Assembly (NCBI GenBank): GCA_964563925.1
Contig: CAZLZD010000028.1
Span: forward strand, 1-54,299
Length of the DNA: 54,299 nt
Direction of reading: 5' to 3'
DNA from: JAUILA01 sp964563925
GTDB taxonomy: Bacteria > Bacteroidota > Bacteroidia > Cytophagales > Cyclobacteriaceae
In this document: positions 1 through 8,991 of the stretch, piece by piece
Layout of the letters: each line of letters opens with the position of its first letter
How positions within the stretch are numbered: position 1 is the stretch's first letter
Notes under the pieces: generated by a model
Seen by the model: the letters and a program-made list of their open reading frames with translations, nothing else
What the model was told of the DNA's origin: nothing
The model's database searches: none
Made by a program: the position numbers and the translations under genes

Positions 1-150
1 ATCATCAACAAGCATTACAAGCTCAATGGGGGTAGAATTAGTCAAAGTAGAGTTTCCTTTTAATAATCAGTAATTTAACCTTATTCTTAGAGGGTCAACA
101 AAAATAATATTTTTATCCTTTCTTACAGGCGAATACACTAAAAATCATGG
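1..150. other. gene-free left edge
   Basis: This AT-rich stretch precedes the 3' end of the transglycosylase gene. I see no open reading frame, tRNA or convincing hairpin with a T-tract in it. It may contain the far end of an intergenic region belonging to a gene outside the window. Confidence 0.5.
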
Positions 151-2109
151 TTACCTGCTAACCTTCAGTTTATCACCCGGCTTAATGGTATCACCGCTCA
201 TGGCATTCAGTTTTTTGAGCTCACTTACCGTAAGATTGAATTTCCTGGCAATTCCGTACAATGTATCCCCGGACTTCACCTCATAGGTCGTCTCCTTCTC
301 CGGTACCGCGGATTCCCTGGCCGTGCCGGAATTTTCCGGGTTTCCGGAGGCAATTACCGGCTTCCTTATAATAAGTTCCTGTCCGATCGATAAAGGGTCA
401 TTGATTTTGAGGTCATTCCAGTCCAGCACATCCTGCACCGAAACCTCGTATTGGCGGGAGATCGCATAATAGGTTTCTCCCTGCTTCACACGATGGGTAA
501 TTCTCCGGTGAGCAACCGGCAGCTTATCCGTTTCCGCATTGTCTTCCTCACCGGCTGGAATGGTTGTCGGTTTTACTGGAGAATCAGACCCGGAAGGCTT
601 ATCACCAGACCCCCACTCCCTTTTTTCAACCGGTGGCTGGGCCGTACTCTGTTCCGAATCGCGGGAGCCCTCTCCTGCTGAAGGCCGTGAGGTAGTTACG
701 GGGCTCTCAGATGCTGTTTTTTCCTTCTGTGCTTCCGGACTTACCTTAACTACAGCCTCCTTTTTGACCGGGGTTCTTTTAAACTCTACCGGAACGTCGG
801 ACGGACGGATATACCTTAGCCAAAGGATCATTCCTTCCTCCACCTTATTTGAGGCAGTCCTGATCCTGTTTCGCTGTTTAAGTTTTGAAAGGCGCAATCC
901 GTATTTCTGTGAAATGTCCCACAGGTCCTCTCCCTTGGCCGCCACATGATAGTAGGCCCTGGGTTTGGAAGCTTTCTTTTTGAGGTAATAGACCTGTCCT
1001 TCCTGGACCCTGTCGCCATCCTTCATATCGTTGAAGTTCAGAAACCGGGAGACTGAAATACCTCCCCTGCCGGCCAGGGTGGCCACACGATCATTACGAC
1101 GTGCCACGACCGCCGGTCTGTCATTGATATCAGTAATTTTCCCGGAAAGCGCACCCGCACGATCGTCATAAAGGGGAAAAACAGACGGATCGGTAATATC
1201 GTAATTTCTTCCAGGTGATTCGGATCCGGCAGTCCTGACAGGGGAACTTGTTTTTTCAGGTTTGCTGTTCCCTGCAGCCGGTTCCGGTACAGCGGCCACC
1301 ATTGGCTGTTTACCTTCAACCACTGGGAGAAGGATTGTATAGGTGCGATCGTCAGGGACCGACCCGCGCCGCAGCCATTTGTTGTAATCTGATACCTTCT
1401 CGGGGGAGAGTGATGCTTCCCGTGCAATATCGTCGAGCGATTTCCCCTGCTGGTTAATCAATTCAACGAATGACAGTTCAGCAGGACCGTCCACGAACGA
1501 TTCAAAAGCAATTTTATGGGCGAGGAATTTCTTGATGTACCAATAGGTGCGGCGGTCAATCTGCATACTCTTCTGGCCCTTGTACTTCTCCCCCCCTGCC
1601 TTTATGGCAGCTCCGGGCCCCATCTGATATGCCATCAGGGAAATGAGCCAGTTGTCAAAAAACCGCTCGTTATTTTTCTTCATGTACCGCGCGGCAGCTC
1701 GTGAGGACGACACGATATTCATTCGCTCATCCACCTGGCGATCTACGCGTAAACCCATTTCCTGGGCGGTAAAGTCCTTAAACTGCCAGAATCCAACGGC
1801 GTCCGAAGAAGACACTGCATCGGGGAGAAGTGCTGATTCCTGAAGTACCAGGTATTTAAAATCTTCCGGAAGGTTTTCTTCCCTGAAAACTCTTTCGATG
1901 ATGGGAAAATAGGAGCGGGCCCGCTGCACATGCACATTGAAATATCTAGGGTTGGCCGTGAGCGCATCCACACTTTCCTGAATCTCGCGCCTGGCCGGAT
2001 CATCAATGGTAAGCCTGATTCCGGCGAATTCCATGCGTTCCGGCACCTGAGGTGTCTGACCAAGTGCCGCAGTCACTGTAAAAAACAGAATGACAATACT
2101 CCTTTTCAT
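151..2109 (-). CDS. LysM-containing lytic transglycosylase (MltD-like)
   Basis: A 652-residue exported murein lytic transglycosylase, which cleaves the MurNAc-GlcNAc bond of peptidoglycan to leave 1,6-anhydroMurNAc. Residues 1-18 form a signal peptide ending in ALGQ. The GH23 fold spans about 75-200: catalytic Glu91 in LQESAL, the VGFWQF segment at 105-110 and AYQMGPG at 160-166 match the MltD type. Clear LysM modules lie at 538-583 and 608-651, a third at about 386-432, and weaker LysM-like segments at 217-262 and 332-377. A Ser/Thr/Pro/Glu-rich linker fills 440-535. The start overlaps the upstream methyltransferase stop as ATGA, so the two are probably co-translated. Family is secure; the exact MltD orthology is inferred. 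Confidence 0.9.
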   Translation of the reverse strand: MKRSIVILFFTVTAALGQTPQVPERMEFAGIRLTIDDPARREIQESVDALTANPRYFNVHVQRARSYFPIIERVFREENLPEDFKYLVLQESALLPDAVSSSDAVGFWQFKDFTAQEMGLRVDRQVDERMNIVSSSRAAARYMKKNNERFFDNWLISLMAYQMGPGAAIKAGGEKYKGQKSMQIDRRTYWYIKKFLAHKIAFESFVDGPAELSFVELINQQGKSLDDIAREASLSPEKVSDYNKWLRRGSVPDDRTYTILLPVVEGKQPMVAAVPEPAAGNSKPEKTSSPVRTAGSESPGRNYDITDPSVFPLYDDRAGALSGKITDINDRPAVVARRNDRVATLAGRGGISVSRFLNFNDMKDGDRVQEGQVYYLKKKASKPRAYYHVAAKGEDLWDISQKYGLRLSKLKQRNRIRTASNKVEEGMILWLRYIRPSDVPVEFKRTPVKKEAVVKVSPEAQKEKTASESPVTTSRPSAGEGSRDSEQSTAQPPVEKREWGSGDKPSGSDSPVKPTTIPAGEEDNAETDKLPVAHRRITHRVKQGETYYAISRQYEVSVQDVLDWNDLKINDPLSIGQELIIRKPVIASGNPENSGTARESAVPEKETTYEVKSGDTLYGIARKFNLTVSELKKLNAMSGDTIKPGDKLKVSR

Positions 2110-2741
2110 AATTTTCTGATTACCATTACTCCATCACGTATCGGGTACAGGACATTCTCCACCCGTTCATCTTCAAGGACCATCCGGTTAAATGAACGCA
2201 TATTCTCCGTATCCTTATCATCATCGTCCCCGGCCACTTTGCCGCTCCAAAGTACATTATCCACAAGGATAAATCCTCCCTTTCTAACCTTATCGATCAC
2301 CATCTCATAATATTGTGAATAACTTCGTTTATCCGCATCTATAAAGACCAGGTCAGGGCTAATTTCAAGGTCAGGGATCAGTTCACGCGCATCCCCGATC
2401 AGGTAGCGAACATGATGGGTGAGTCCGGCTTCGTCAAAATATCCCCGGACCCTGTCTTCCAGTTCTTCGTTAACATCAATGGTGTAAAGCAGACCATCGG
2501 GCTGAAGCCCCTCAGCAAGACAGATGGCTGAATAGCCGGTGTAGGTACCAATTTCGAGAATACACTTCGGTCCGATCATCCTGGAACACATGGCAAGCAC
2601 CCTGCCCTGAAGATGCCCGCTTAACATTCGGGGCATCAGGACTTCCCGGTGGGTTTCCCGGTTAATGCGTGCAAGAAGTGGTGACTCCGCGGATGAATGC
2701 GCCTCCACATACTTTTCAAGTGCTTCAGGCAAAAAGTTCAT
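2106..2741 (-). CDS. class I SAM-dependent O-methyltransferase
   Basis: A 211-residue cytoplasmic methyltransferase of the caffeoyl-CoA/catechol O-methyltransferase family (Methyltransf_3). The SAM-binding motif I reads LEIGTYTGYS at 62-71. The metal-coordinating patch FIDADKRSY at 133-141 and DN at 161-162 are the positions that bind the divalent cation and the acceptor hydroxyl in this family. Bacterial members of this size methylate small catechol-like molecules, but the substrate cannot be read from the sequence. It lies one base downstream of the M16 peptidase gene and overlaps the transglycosylase start by four bases. Confidence 0.9.
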   Translation of the reverse strand: MNFLPEALEKYVEAHSSAESPLLARINRETHREVLMPRMLSGHLQGRVLAMCSRMIGPKCILEIGTYTGYSAICLAEGLQPDGLLYTIDVNEELEDRVRGYFDEAGLTHHVRYLIGDARELIPDLEISPDLVFIDADKRSYSQYYEMVIDKVRKGGFILVDNVLWSGKVAGDDDDKDTENMRSFNRMVLEDERVENVLYPIRDGVMVIRKL

Positions 2742-2742
2742 A

Positions 2743-3984
2743 TTATTCAGGCAAAAAAATCAACTGACTAATCCTGTCATCCAAAAACATTTCATTGGCA
2801 ATATCGCACAATTCCTCCGATGTTGTGGTCTTAATTTCATTAAAAATTGATTCCAGGGACTCAATTTTCCCGAGATCCAGCAAGCTTTTGGCCATCATGA
2901 GCATAAGGCTTGTATTGTTTTCCTCGGCCATTGCAAGCTGCCCCTTCAACTGCTGCCGGGCGGTGTGGAGCTGCATTTTGCCCAGGGGTTTTTCTCTCAG
3001 CTTTCTTATCTCCTGGTTGACCAGGCGGATACTCTTATGTAGCTGACGTTGTTCTGTGGCAAAATAGATTCCATACATGCCCGTATCCGTATACCCGTGA
3101 TAGCTCGCATCCACTGAATAGACATAGCCATGCTTTTCCCTGAGCGCCATATTCAGTCGCGAATTCATTCCGGGTCCTCCTAAGATATTAAGAAGCATGA
3201 AGAACTTCAACCGGTTGGGATGCCCCAGCGGAAAGGCCATTCCTCCCATGGCACAATGCGCCTGGGTAATGGGCCGCTTAACCGTTTCCCTTGCGGGCGT
3301 GTATCCCTTAAAGGGCAACCGCTCAACTTCTGAATTTTTCTCCGGGATATCGCCAATAAATTTCTCTGCCGCGCGTACCACTTTGGAGAATGGGATATTG
3401 CCCACCACGCAAAATATGATTTTGTGTGTGTCGAGGTATCGTGCAATAAATCTCTGAAAGTCTTTTCGGTGGAATGCATTCACCGTTTCACGGGTACCCA
3501 GGATATTCACCCCCAGGGGATGATCCCTGAAAACCATTTCATCAAAGTCATCCTGGATGGCATCTTCCGGTGAATCATAATACATTGCCATCTCTTCAAG
3601 AATCACCTTTCGCTCCCGTTGTATCTGGCGCTCGGGGAATGTGCTGTGAAATGTGATATCCGCAAGAAGCTCCACTGCCTTCAGGAAGTGGGTATCCAGA
3701 ACGGAGGCATAGAACGTAACCTTCTCCTTTGTGGTATAGGCATTTAATTCGCCCCCCACTGATTCCATACGATTGAGAATATGGAAAGCCTTGCGTTTTT
3801 CTGTGCCCTTGAAGGCCATATGCTCCCAGAAATGGGCAAGGCCCTGTTCGTCGGCCGTCTCGTCACGACTCCCGATATCCAGCATGAATCCGCAATGGAC
3901 CACCTTGGTCGTAGTAACCCGTTTATGGACTATACGGATCCCGTTATCAAGTTCGTGAATATCAAATTCTTTCGGCTCAGTCAT
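2743..3984 (-). CDS. M16 family zinc metallopeptidase
   Basis: A 413-residue peptidase of the insulinase/mitochondrial-processing-peptidase family. The inverted zinc motif HFWEH (His51, Glu54, His55) is intact, and Glu131 in RKVILEEM is about the right distance to be the third zinc ligand. The inactive C-terminal half domain follows, with a Gly-rich segment (GGPGMNSRL) and the R/Y motif region. No signal peptide is visible, so it is probably cytoplasmic. I place the start at the ATG at 3984; the in-frame upstream TTG at 3996 lies inside a TATTTTTG promoter-like box. A single-chain protein of about 410 residues is usual for the family. Confidence 0.9.
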   Translation of the reverse strand: MTEPKEFDIHELDNGIRIVHKRVTTTKVVHCGFMLDIGSRDETADEQGLAHFWEHMAFKGTEKRKAFHILNRMESVGGELNAYTTKEKVTFYASVLDTHFLKAVELLADITFHSTFPERQIQRERKVILEEMAMYYDSPEDAIQDDFDEMVFRDHPLGVNILGTRETVNAFHRKDFQRFIARYLDTHKIIFCVVGNIPFSKVVRAAEKFIGDIPEKNSEVERLPFKGYTPARETVKRPITQAHCAMGGMAFPLGHPNRLKFFMLLNILGGPGMNSRLNMALREKHGYVYSVDASYHGYTDTGMYGIYFATEQRQLHKSIRLVNQEIRKLREKPLGKMQLHTARQQLKGQLAMAEENNTSLMLMMAKSLLDLGKIESLESIFNEIKTTTSEELCDIANEMFLDDRISQLIFLPE

Positions 3985-3993
3985 ACGTGGCCG

Positions 3994-4001
3994 CAAAAAT
4001 A
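3994..4001 (-). promoter_or_regulatory. -7 box before the M16 peptidase gene
   Basis: The minus strand reads TATTTTTG, a perfect match to the Bacteroidota -7 consensus TAnnTTTG, ending 9 bases before the ATG. No good -33 TTG is seen at the usual spacing, so this is a half-supported promoter inside an otherwise tight gene run. Confidence 0.4.
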
Positions 4002-4017
4002 CAATTTTTTAATCCAC

Positions 4018-4863
4018 CTATAAACCTGACAGAACAACCTTGATCAAATTATCTACCACAGCCTGCGGCTCCGGGCTGAATTCGTCCGTGGCCCGGTTGG
4101 CAATAATGGCATTGGTGCTGCATACCTGGTGGCCCATCAGCTGGCCCATCGCGTACATCCCGGCCGTCTCCATTTCGAAATTGGTCAGTTTTACCCCGTC
4201 GCAGGAATAATCCCTGAGCAATGATGTCAGGTCCGGAATATGTGGTTCCAGCCTAACCTTACGGCCCTGCGGACCATAAAAGCCCGGACAGGTTACCGTT
4301 ACCCCCTGGGTCAGGCCCGGCACGAGCAGCGTATCACCTTCGGCCATGTAGGGTCGAAATCCAAGTGATAGATGTTCCTGCAGCCTGTTCACAAATTTAT
4401 GCTGGAAAGAGGTCATGGGAAGGCTGTAGAATGCCATCAGGGAATCCAGCCCCACTCCGGCCGAAGACGCCAGCAGAGTGCCCACCGGACAATCCTCCTG
4501 CAGGGCTCCGGAGGTTCCTATACGGATGATGTTAAGGCTGACTGTTTTCTCATTGGGCTGGTGGGTTTCCAGGTTTACATTCACAAGGGCATCGAGTTCC
4601 GTCATAAATATCTCGATATTATCGGTTCCCATGCCGGTACTGATCACCATGAGTTCCTGTTTACCTATCCTGCCCCTGTGGGTGACAAATTCCCTGTGTT
4701 CTCTTTTGAAATACACCTTATCAAAATGACGTGAGACCCGGGAAACCCGGTCCGGGTCACCCACCGTCAGGACGGTATCCGGGATTTCGTCTGCGGCCAG
4801 GTCAAGGTGGTACACCCGCCCGGTTTCTGATAAAATGAGTTCGGCAGAAGCATTCCTTGTCAT
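4018..4863 (-). CDS. nucleoside phosphorylase (uridine phosphorylase-like)
   Basis: A 281-residue cytoplasmic enzyme of the PNP_UDP_1 family, which splits nucleosides with phosphate into base and ribose-1-phosphate. The phosphate-binding TVGDPDRV near 32-39 and VISTGMGTDN near 73-82 are characteristic. The ribose/base-binding segment NFEMETAGMYAMG near the C-terminus fits the uridine phosphorylase branch. It is about 25 residues longer than E. coli Udp because of an N-terminal extension. The next gene upstream (hexapeptide acyltransferase) ends three bases before its start. Substrate preference is inferred. Confidence 0.85.
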   Translation of the reverse strand: MTRNASAELILSETGRVYHLDLAADEIPDTVLTVGDPDRVSRVSRHFDKVYFKREHREFVTHRGRIGKQELMVISTGMGTDNIEIFMTELDALVNVNLETHQPNEKTVSLNIIRIGTSGALQEDCPVGTLLASSAGVGLDSLMAFYSLPMTSFQHKFVNRLQEHLSLGFRPYMAEGDTLLVPGLTQGVTVTCPGFYGPQGRKVRLEPHIPDLTSLLRDYSCDGVKLTNFEMETAGMYAMGQLMGHQVCSTNAIIANRATDEFSPEPQAVVDNLIKVVLSGL

Positions 4864-4866
4864 GGT

Positions 4867-5505
4867 TCAGCGGTTTACGATCTGGGCCGGATTACCGAAA
4901 ACAGTTTGTTTATCCCCCACATCTGCAATCACCACCGACCCGGCTCCCACCCGGGCATTTTTTCCAATACTCACCCCGGCCACCACAACCGCACCGGAAC
5001 CGATAAAGGCCCCTTCGCCGAGGTGGACACCCGTATTGATTACAGCCCCGGCCCCGACCTGTACAAAATCATCCAGCCTGGCTTCCCCTTCAATCACAGC
5101 GCCCGAATGCAGAAGGCAATGGCTGCCGATTTCCGCATTGTTACCAATCCCGACACCCATATTGATAAAATTACCGTGCCCTATCGATGCCGAGGAAGCA
5201 AGAAATGCCTGTCCATGAATTGCATTGACCGGCATAACCTTTCGTTTCTCCTTTAGCATTTTCACCAGGTGACGGCGAACGTCATTCTCATCCACAGCCA
5301 CAAATGCTTCACATTTCTTGCCGATGTATTTTAAAAACCCGTCATCTTCCATATCCCCGAGTACCGATACTTCATCCACCTCATTTCCAAACTGCTTTTT
5401 ATCATCGGTCAGAAAGCCGTAGGTAAGTATCTCATTACTGTCAAAAATAGCCTTTGCCGCACGTGCAACAGGGTTCAGGCCAAAAATCATTACAGGGTTC
5501 TTCAT
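4867..5505 (-). CDS. NeuD/PglD-like hexapeptide acyltransferase, catalytic His replaced
   Basis: A 212-residue protein with the two-part layout of sugar O/N-acyltransferases: an N-terminal nucleotide-sugar-binding domain (start MKNPVMIFG) and a C-terminal left-handed beta-helix of hexapeptide repeats from about residue 95 onward (IGHGN, IGNNA, IGSHC and similar). In PglD and NeuD the catalytic His-Glu/Asp lies in a segment like IEHE or VDHD; here the equivalent stretch reads VIEGEARL, so His is replaced by Gly. It may be inactive, structural or use another residue. The ATG at 5505 overlaps the upstream stop as ATGA, which fixes the start over a longer in-frame reading to 5556. Confidence 0.75.
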   Translation of the reverse strand: MKNPVMIFGLNPVARAAKAIFDSNEILTYGFLTDDKKQFGNEVDEVSVLGDMEDDGFLKYIGKKCEAFVAVDENDVRRHLVKMLKEKRKVMPVNAIHGQAFLASSASIGHGNFINMGVGIGNNAEIGSHCLLHSGAVIEGEARLDDFVQVGAGAVINTGVHLGEGAFIGSGAVVVAGVSIGKNARVGAGSVVIADVGDKQTVFGNPAQIVNR

Positions 5506-6779
5506 TGCTTTGATAATTTCATCATCTTTTCCTTCAGGGCTTCTGCCCAGCGGCAAAAATAGCTATTATTAAGCGTAATCAGTAAAAGAAAGACGGGAAG
5601 AAACCCGACCCGGTACCTGACCAGTGTTCCGATGTTCGGCGCCGACATGGCCAGGAAACCGGCCAGTAACAGGCAATAGAACCAGGCAGACCAGTGCATG
5701 GTGGTAAACCGGGAGGAAGATTTTCTCAGGGAGATCAGGAAAGCAAGGCCCAGCCCGATCAATACTACATTTTCAAATCCGGCGAGCATTGTCCAGACTG
5801 ACCAGGCATCGAAAGGAAGAGGGAAAAAGAGTCCGGCCAGGGTCGCAAACGGAAGGGTCAGTATCAGGCAGCCCCACTCCGGACATAGTGTGCTGAATTC
5901 TATGTATTTCCCCGGATCCGACTGGTTGATAAAAGTCAGGTACTGGTCGTACACCACTTCCGGCAGGTAGGACGGAACCAGGTTTGGATTAAGCCAGCCC
6001 AGGAATATCCATCCTGCGGCAGCGGTGGCAGTCAGGATCAGCAATCGATAACCGGTGCCTGTCCTGAGTTGCGGTGACCGGAGGATAAATCCGGCAATCA
6101 GGCTTAATAAAAGGACAGCGGCATAATAGTATTTTACCTGCCAGAGGATATACCCCGTCAGAATAAGCAGAATTACCGCAACCCAGCGCCGGAAGCCAAC
6201 TCTTTGCCCGATTGAGAGGAGTGCTGCGAGAAGCACACCGAGGGCTCCTACTGCCAGGCTTTCCTTGGTGAGCCCGGATGACCAGAAAAGCACCGATGGG
6301 AAATACATCAGACTAAAGAGTGCCCCCATCAGCCATTTCCAGTGTATCCTGACCAGGACCATAGTGAGCGTCCAGAGGCCTGCCCAGGCAATCAGGCTGA
6401 AATACACGGAAGAAAGCCAGTATGAGGAAGGTCCGGCCAGGTATATGACGCTGGCCCATTTACTTACATACAGGGCCCTCGGGGAATAATTAAATGAAGA
6501 ATCAAAAGGGATGACACCTCCTGCAAAAAGAAATCTCACATAGGCGCCGAAATCTTCAGCCGCCCATTGTGCCAGTTTCAAACCTTCCTCATGAAAGCCG
6601 ATTGTATCGCCAAATCCCTTTATTCTCCAGTAAAAATAACCAAGGGCCATTCCTGCCAGAACTTTGAGTGCCAGTGAAACAATGGCATGAATACGCAGTC
6701 CGTTCCCGGCGGGGGTCAGCCTTATCGCAAGAATGACCAGGCCTGAAATCACGAAAATATGAATAAGGTATCCCGTCAT
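5502..6779 (-). CDS. polytopic membrane protein, function unknown
   Basis: A 425-residue integral membrane protein with roughly ten to eleven hydrophobic segments spread over its whole length and few charged loops. I do not recognise a named family. The overall shape resembles O-antigen polymerases and GT-C type glycosyltransferases, and the neighbouring hexapeptide acyltransferase would suit a polysaccharide role, but no catalytic motif is visible. The start at 6779 is chosen because its ATG overlaps the DUF2851 stop as ATGA; a longer reading to 6833 would run deep into that gene. Its own stop overlaps the acyltransferase start in the same way. Confidence 0.8.
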   Translation of the reverse strand: MTGYLIHIFVISGLVILAIRLTPAGNGLRIHAIVSLALKVLAGMALGYFYWRIKGFGDTIGFHEEGLKLAQWAAEDFGAYVRFLFAGGVIPFDSSFNYSPRALYVSKWASVIYLAGPSSYWLSSVYFSLIAWAGLWTLTMVLVRIHWKWLMGALFSLMYFPSVLFWSSGLTKESLAVGALGVLLAALLSIGQRVGFRRWVAVILLILTGYILWQVKYYYAAVLLLSLIAGFILRSPQLRTGTGYRLLILTATAAAGWIFLGWLNPNLVPSYLPEVVYDQYLTFINQSDPGKYIEFSTLCPEWGCLILTLPFATLAGLFFPLPFDAWSVWTMLAGFENVVLIGLGLAFLISLRKSSSRFTTMHWSAWFYCLLLAGFLAMSAPNIGTLVRYRVGFLPVFLLLITLNNSYFCRWAEALKEKMMKLSKQ

Positions 6780-8047
6780 GCCGATATTATTTCTACCCCG
6801 ACCGGACAATCCAGGCATTTCCGGCGTCGGCAATATTGTTTATAATGACCCAGCATGGCCTGGGTGTCCGCGGCATTATGCCCCTTCACTCCTGCCTGAG
6901 CCCACATCCGAATATACCGATTATTTTCAGCAGGGAGTTGCGCGTACAGCGTACGGGCCCGGCTATCTTCCTGCGGCAATCCCCTGTACGCATGATACGC
7001 CAGTTTCAACGGAAAGATTACGTTGATGATAAAGTGATAAGCCTGGTACTTCCCAAATCCATTATCTGAGAATGCTCCGCTTCGTCCAAAGTGACTGTGT
7101 GATTTCCAGTATTCCGGCAGCCTCACCACAAAGAACTTTCTCAGCTCGGCCACCGATTCCTTATCTGTCCAGAACCTGAAAAATCCTTCTCTCCTGCATA
7201 CCAGTTCGGCCAGAGCGGCAATCCGCCGGCCTGGGAATGAGGCAGGACGCATACGCAGAAACTTCCACTGGTGGGCGGCCATGCCGGGCAGGTTATATTT
7301 CCCCTTCAGAAAGGCATACTCGGCCTTCAGCTGCTGATGCCAGGTGTCTTTGGCAGGCCCGTCAAGCATCCCCGCCACGCCAAAAAGTATGGCGGCGACC
7401 TGATCCGGACGATCTCCGTGCCGCTTCAGGGTCCGGTACCTGACCAATTGACTCAGGCGGTCAAAAGCCTCCTGGTTACTGCCTGAACCGGCATATTTGA
7501 GCAGCAGCCTGAACGCGGTCTCTTCCCAGTCGGAGCCATTCTTTTGCAATAAGTCGATAATCTGGCCGGTCCGGGACCTCATCCGGGCTCGAAGCGACCT
7601 GTCCATCGCCTTGTGCACGGTAGAATCATTCACCCGACCAATGAGATCCCTGCACGGTATATGCCATAGGCTTGCGGAAAGGTCGGTGAATCGCCGAAAA
7701 ACAGACAAAGTTATTTTATCCCGAAGCACAATGGTCGGCAGGATTGTCCCGTCTGAGCGAAATACCTCACGGTCATTCTCCCAGACCACGTGCAGGACCA
7801 CGGCATCATACGCAGGGTCAAGATGGTGATTGTGATTATTCCAGTCCGAGGCCCTGACATGAATCTCCACATGCCCGCGCCATTCCATACCTGAGGAAGA
7901 AATCAGTGCGAAAAGAAAATCCGGCCCGCCGTGTTCGTTGTATGTTCCCGGATCAATGACCCGGACTTTCTGCCCGGATTCAGTAACAAGCCGGTCCGGT
8001 GAGAAATACTGGTACTGCCAAACGAAATGCAGTAGCTGTTCCTGCAT
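6776..8047 (-). CDS. DUF2851 family protein
   Basis: A 423-residue cytoplasmic protein of the Bacteroidota-typical DUF2851 family, of unknown function. The N-terminus starts at MQEQLLHFVWQ, one base after the pyrF stop. Conserved features include NEHGGPDFLFA, WRGHVEIH and SDWNNHNHH within the first 100 residues. A Cys-rich tail, CRRRKCLDCPVG, closes the protein and could bind a metal. The spacing of an invariant Asp (GPDF) followed by a Glu-x-His (VEIH) resembles PD-(D/E)XK nuclease cores, but this is my reading and not an established assignment. Confidence 0.85.
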   Translation of the reverse strand: MQEQLLHFVWQYQYFSPDRLVTESGQKVRVIDPGTYNEHGGPDFLFALISSSGMEWRGHVEIHVRASDWNNHNHHLDPAYDAVVLHVVWENDREVFRSDGTILPTIVLRDKITLSVFRRFTDLSASLWHIPCRDLIGRVNDSTVHKAMDRSLRARMRSRTGQIIDLLQKNGSDWEETAFRLLLKYAGSGSNQEAFDRLSQLVRYRTLKRHGDRPDQVAAILFGVAGMLDGPAKDTWHQQLKAEYAFLKGKYNLPGMAAHQWKFLRMRPASFPGRRIAALAELVCRREGFFRFWTDKESVAELRKFFVVRLPEYWKSHSHFGRSGAFSDNGFGKYQAYHFIINVIFPLKLAYHAYRGLPQEDSRARTLYAQLPAENNRYIRMWAQAGVKGHNAADTQAMLGHYKQYCRRRKCLDCPVGVEIISA

Positions 8048-8048
8048 G

Positions 8049-8864
8049 CTACATGTACTTGTCCATGAGCTCCGACATTTCATGCTGCAGTTTGTGCGCT
8101 GCCTTCCCTGCCTCCGCAGCAAAATCCTTACCGCCGGATGCGTAGATTATCCCGCGGGATGAATTGACAAGCAGGCCACAGTGTTCGTTAAAACCCAGAC
8201 GCGAAACCTGCTCCAGGTCGCCCCCCTGTGCACCTACTCCAGGGACCAGGAAGAAATGCTCCGGTGCCATCTCCCTTATCTCACCAATACGTTCGCCGCG
8301 TGTGGCACCCACCACAAACATGAGCCGGTCAGGTCCTCCCCAATTTGCCGCCGTCCGTATCACCCGCTCATACAATTTTGTACCGTCGGCCAGATCCAGC
8401 GTTTGAAAGTCCTGGCTCCCCTGGTTGGACGTATGCCCGAGAAGAATTACCCATTTATCGTCAAAGTCCAGAAAAGGCCTCACCGAATCTTCTCCCATAT
8501 AGGGGGCGACGGTGACTGAGTCAAACTCCAGCTGTTCAAAAAAAGCCCTGGCATAGAGGCGCGAGGTATTTCCAATATCACCACGTTTTGCATCGGCGAT
8601 CGTGAACAGGTGATCCGGAATGTAGTTGATGGTTCGCTCCAGGCTTTCCCATCCACGGGTGCCAAGCGCCTCATAAAAGGCGATGTTCGGTTTGTACGCA
8701 ACGGCGTATTTCTCGGTGGCATCAATAATCTGCTTATTGAATTCGAATACCGGGTCCTTGGTATTTTTCAGGTGCCTGGGTATTCGTTCCAGATCGGTAT
8801 CCAGGCCCACACACAGGTAGGAGTCCTTTTTCCTGATACGGGCAAATAATTTTTCTCTGTTCAT
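8049..8864 (-). CDS. pyrF: orotidine 5'-phosphate decarboxylase (type 2)
   Basis: A 271-residue enzyme converting OMP to UMP, the last step of de novo pyrimidine synthesis. The active-site motif DAKRGDIGNTS is intact, preceded by CVGLDTDLERIP near the N-terminus, and the phosphate-binding end VPGVGAQGGD is present. Length and motif spacing fit the longer type 2 form rather than the 230-residue E. coli type. The start is the ATG at 8864 (MNREKLF); a longer in-frame reading to 8945 would overlap the terminator region of the upstream gene. The DUF2851 gene follows after one base, so they are probably one transcript. Confidence 0.95.
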   Translation of the reverse strand: MNREKLFARIRKKDSYLCVGLDTDLERIPRHLKNTKDPVFEFNKQIIDATEKYAVAYKPNIAFYEALGTRGWESLERTINYIPDHLFTIADAKRGDIGNTSRLYARAFFEQLEFDSVTVAPYMGEDSVRPFLDFDDKWVILLGHTSNQGSQDFQTLDLADGTKLYERVIRTAANWGGPDRLMFVVGATRGERIGEIREMAPEHFFLVPGVGAQGGDLEQVSRLGFNEHCGLLVNSSRGIIYASGGKDFAAEAGKAAHKLQHEMSELMDKYM

Positions 8865-8940
8865 GGCTCGATACGAAGATAATTCCTCTGACGGCAACCT
8901 GAAAGGAAATTTCACGGAGAATTCTGCAGAGACCGGCACC

Positions 8941-8970
8941 AGCAAAAAACCCTGCGCGTGGCGCAGGGTT
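8941..8970 (-). terminator. Rho-independent terminator after the LolA-like gene
   Basis: A perfect 10-bp stem (AACCCTGCGC at 8948-8957 with GCGCAGGGTT at 8961-8970) and a 3-base loop, followed on the minus strand by six T residues at 8949-8944. It lies about 20 bases past the LolA-like stop, so the pyrF transcript must begin separately downstream. Confidence 0.9.
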
Positions 8971-8991
8971 CAGACTTGATTTCTCTCCTTA

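Noticed and set aside
8941..8970. Hairpin as a pyrF-leader regulatory attenuator
   Set aside because: It lies directly behind the LolA-like stop with a T-run, so ordinary termination explains it; no leader peptide is visible.
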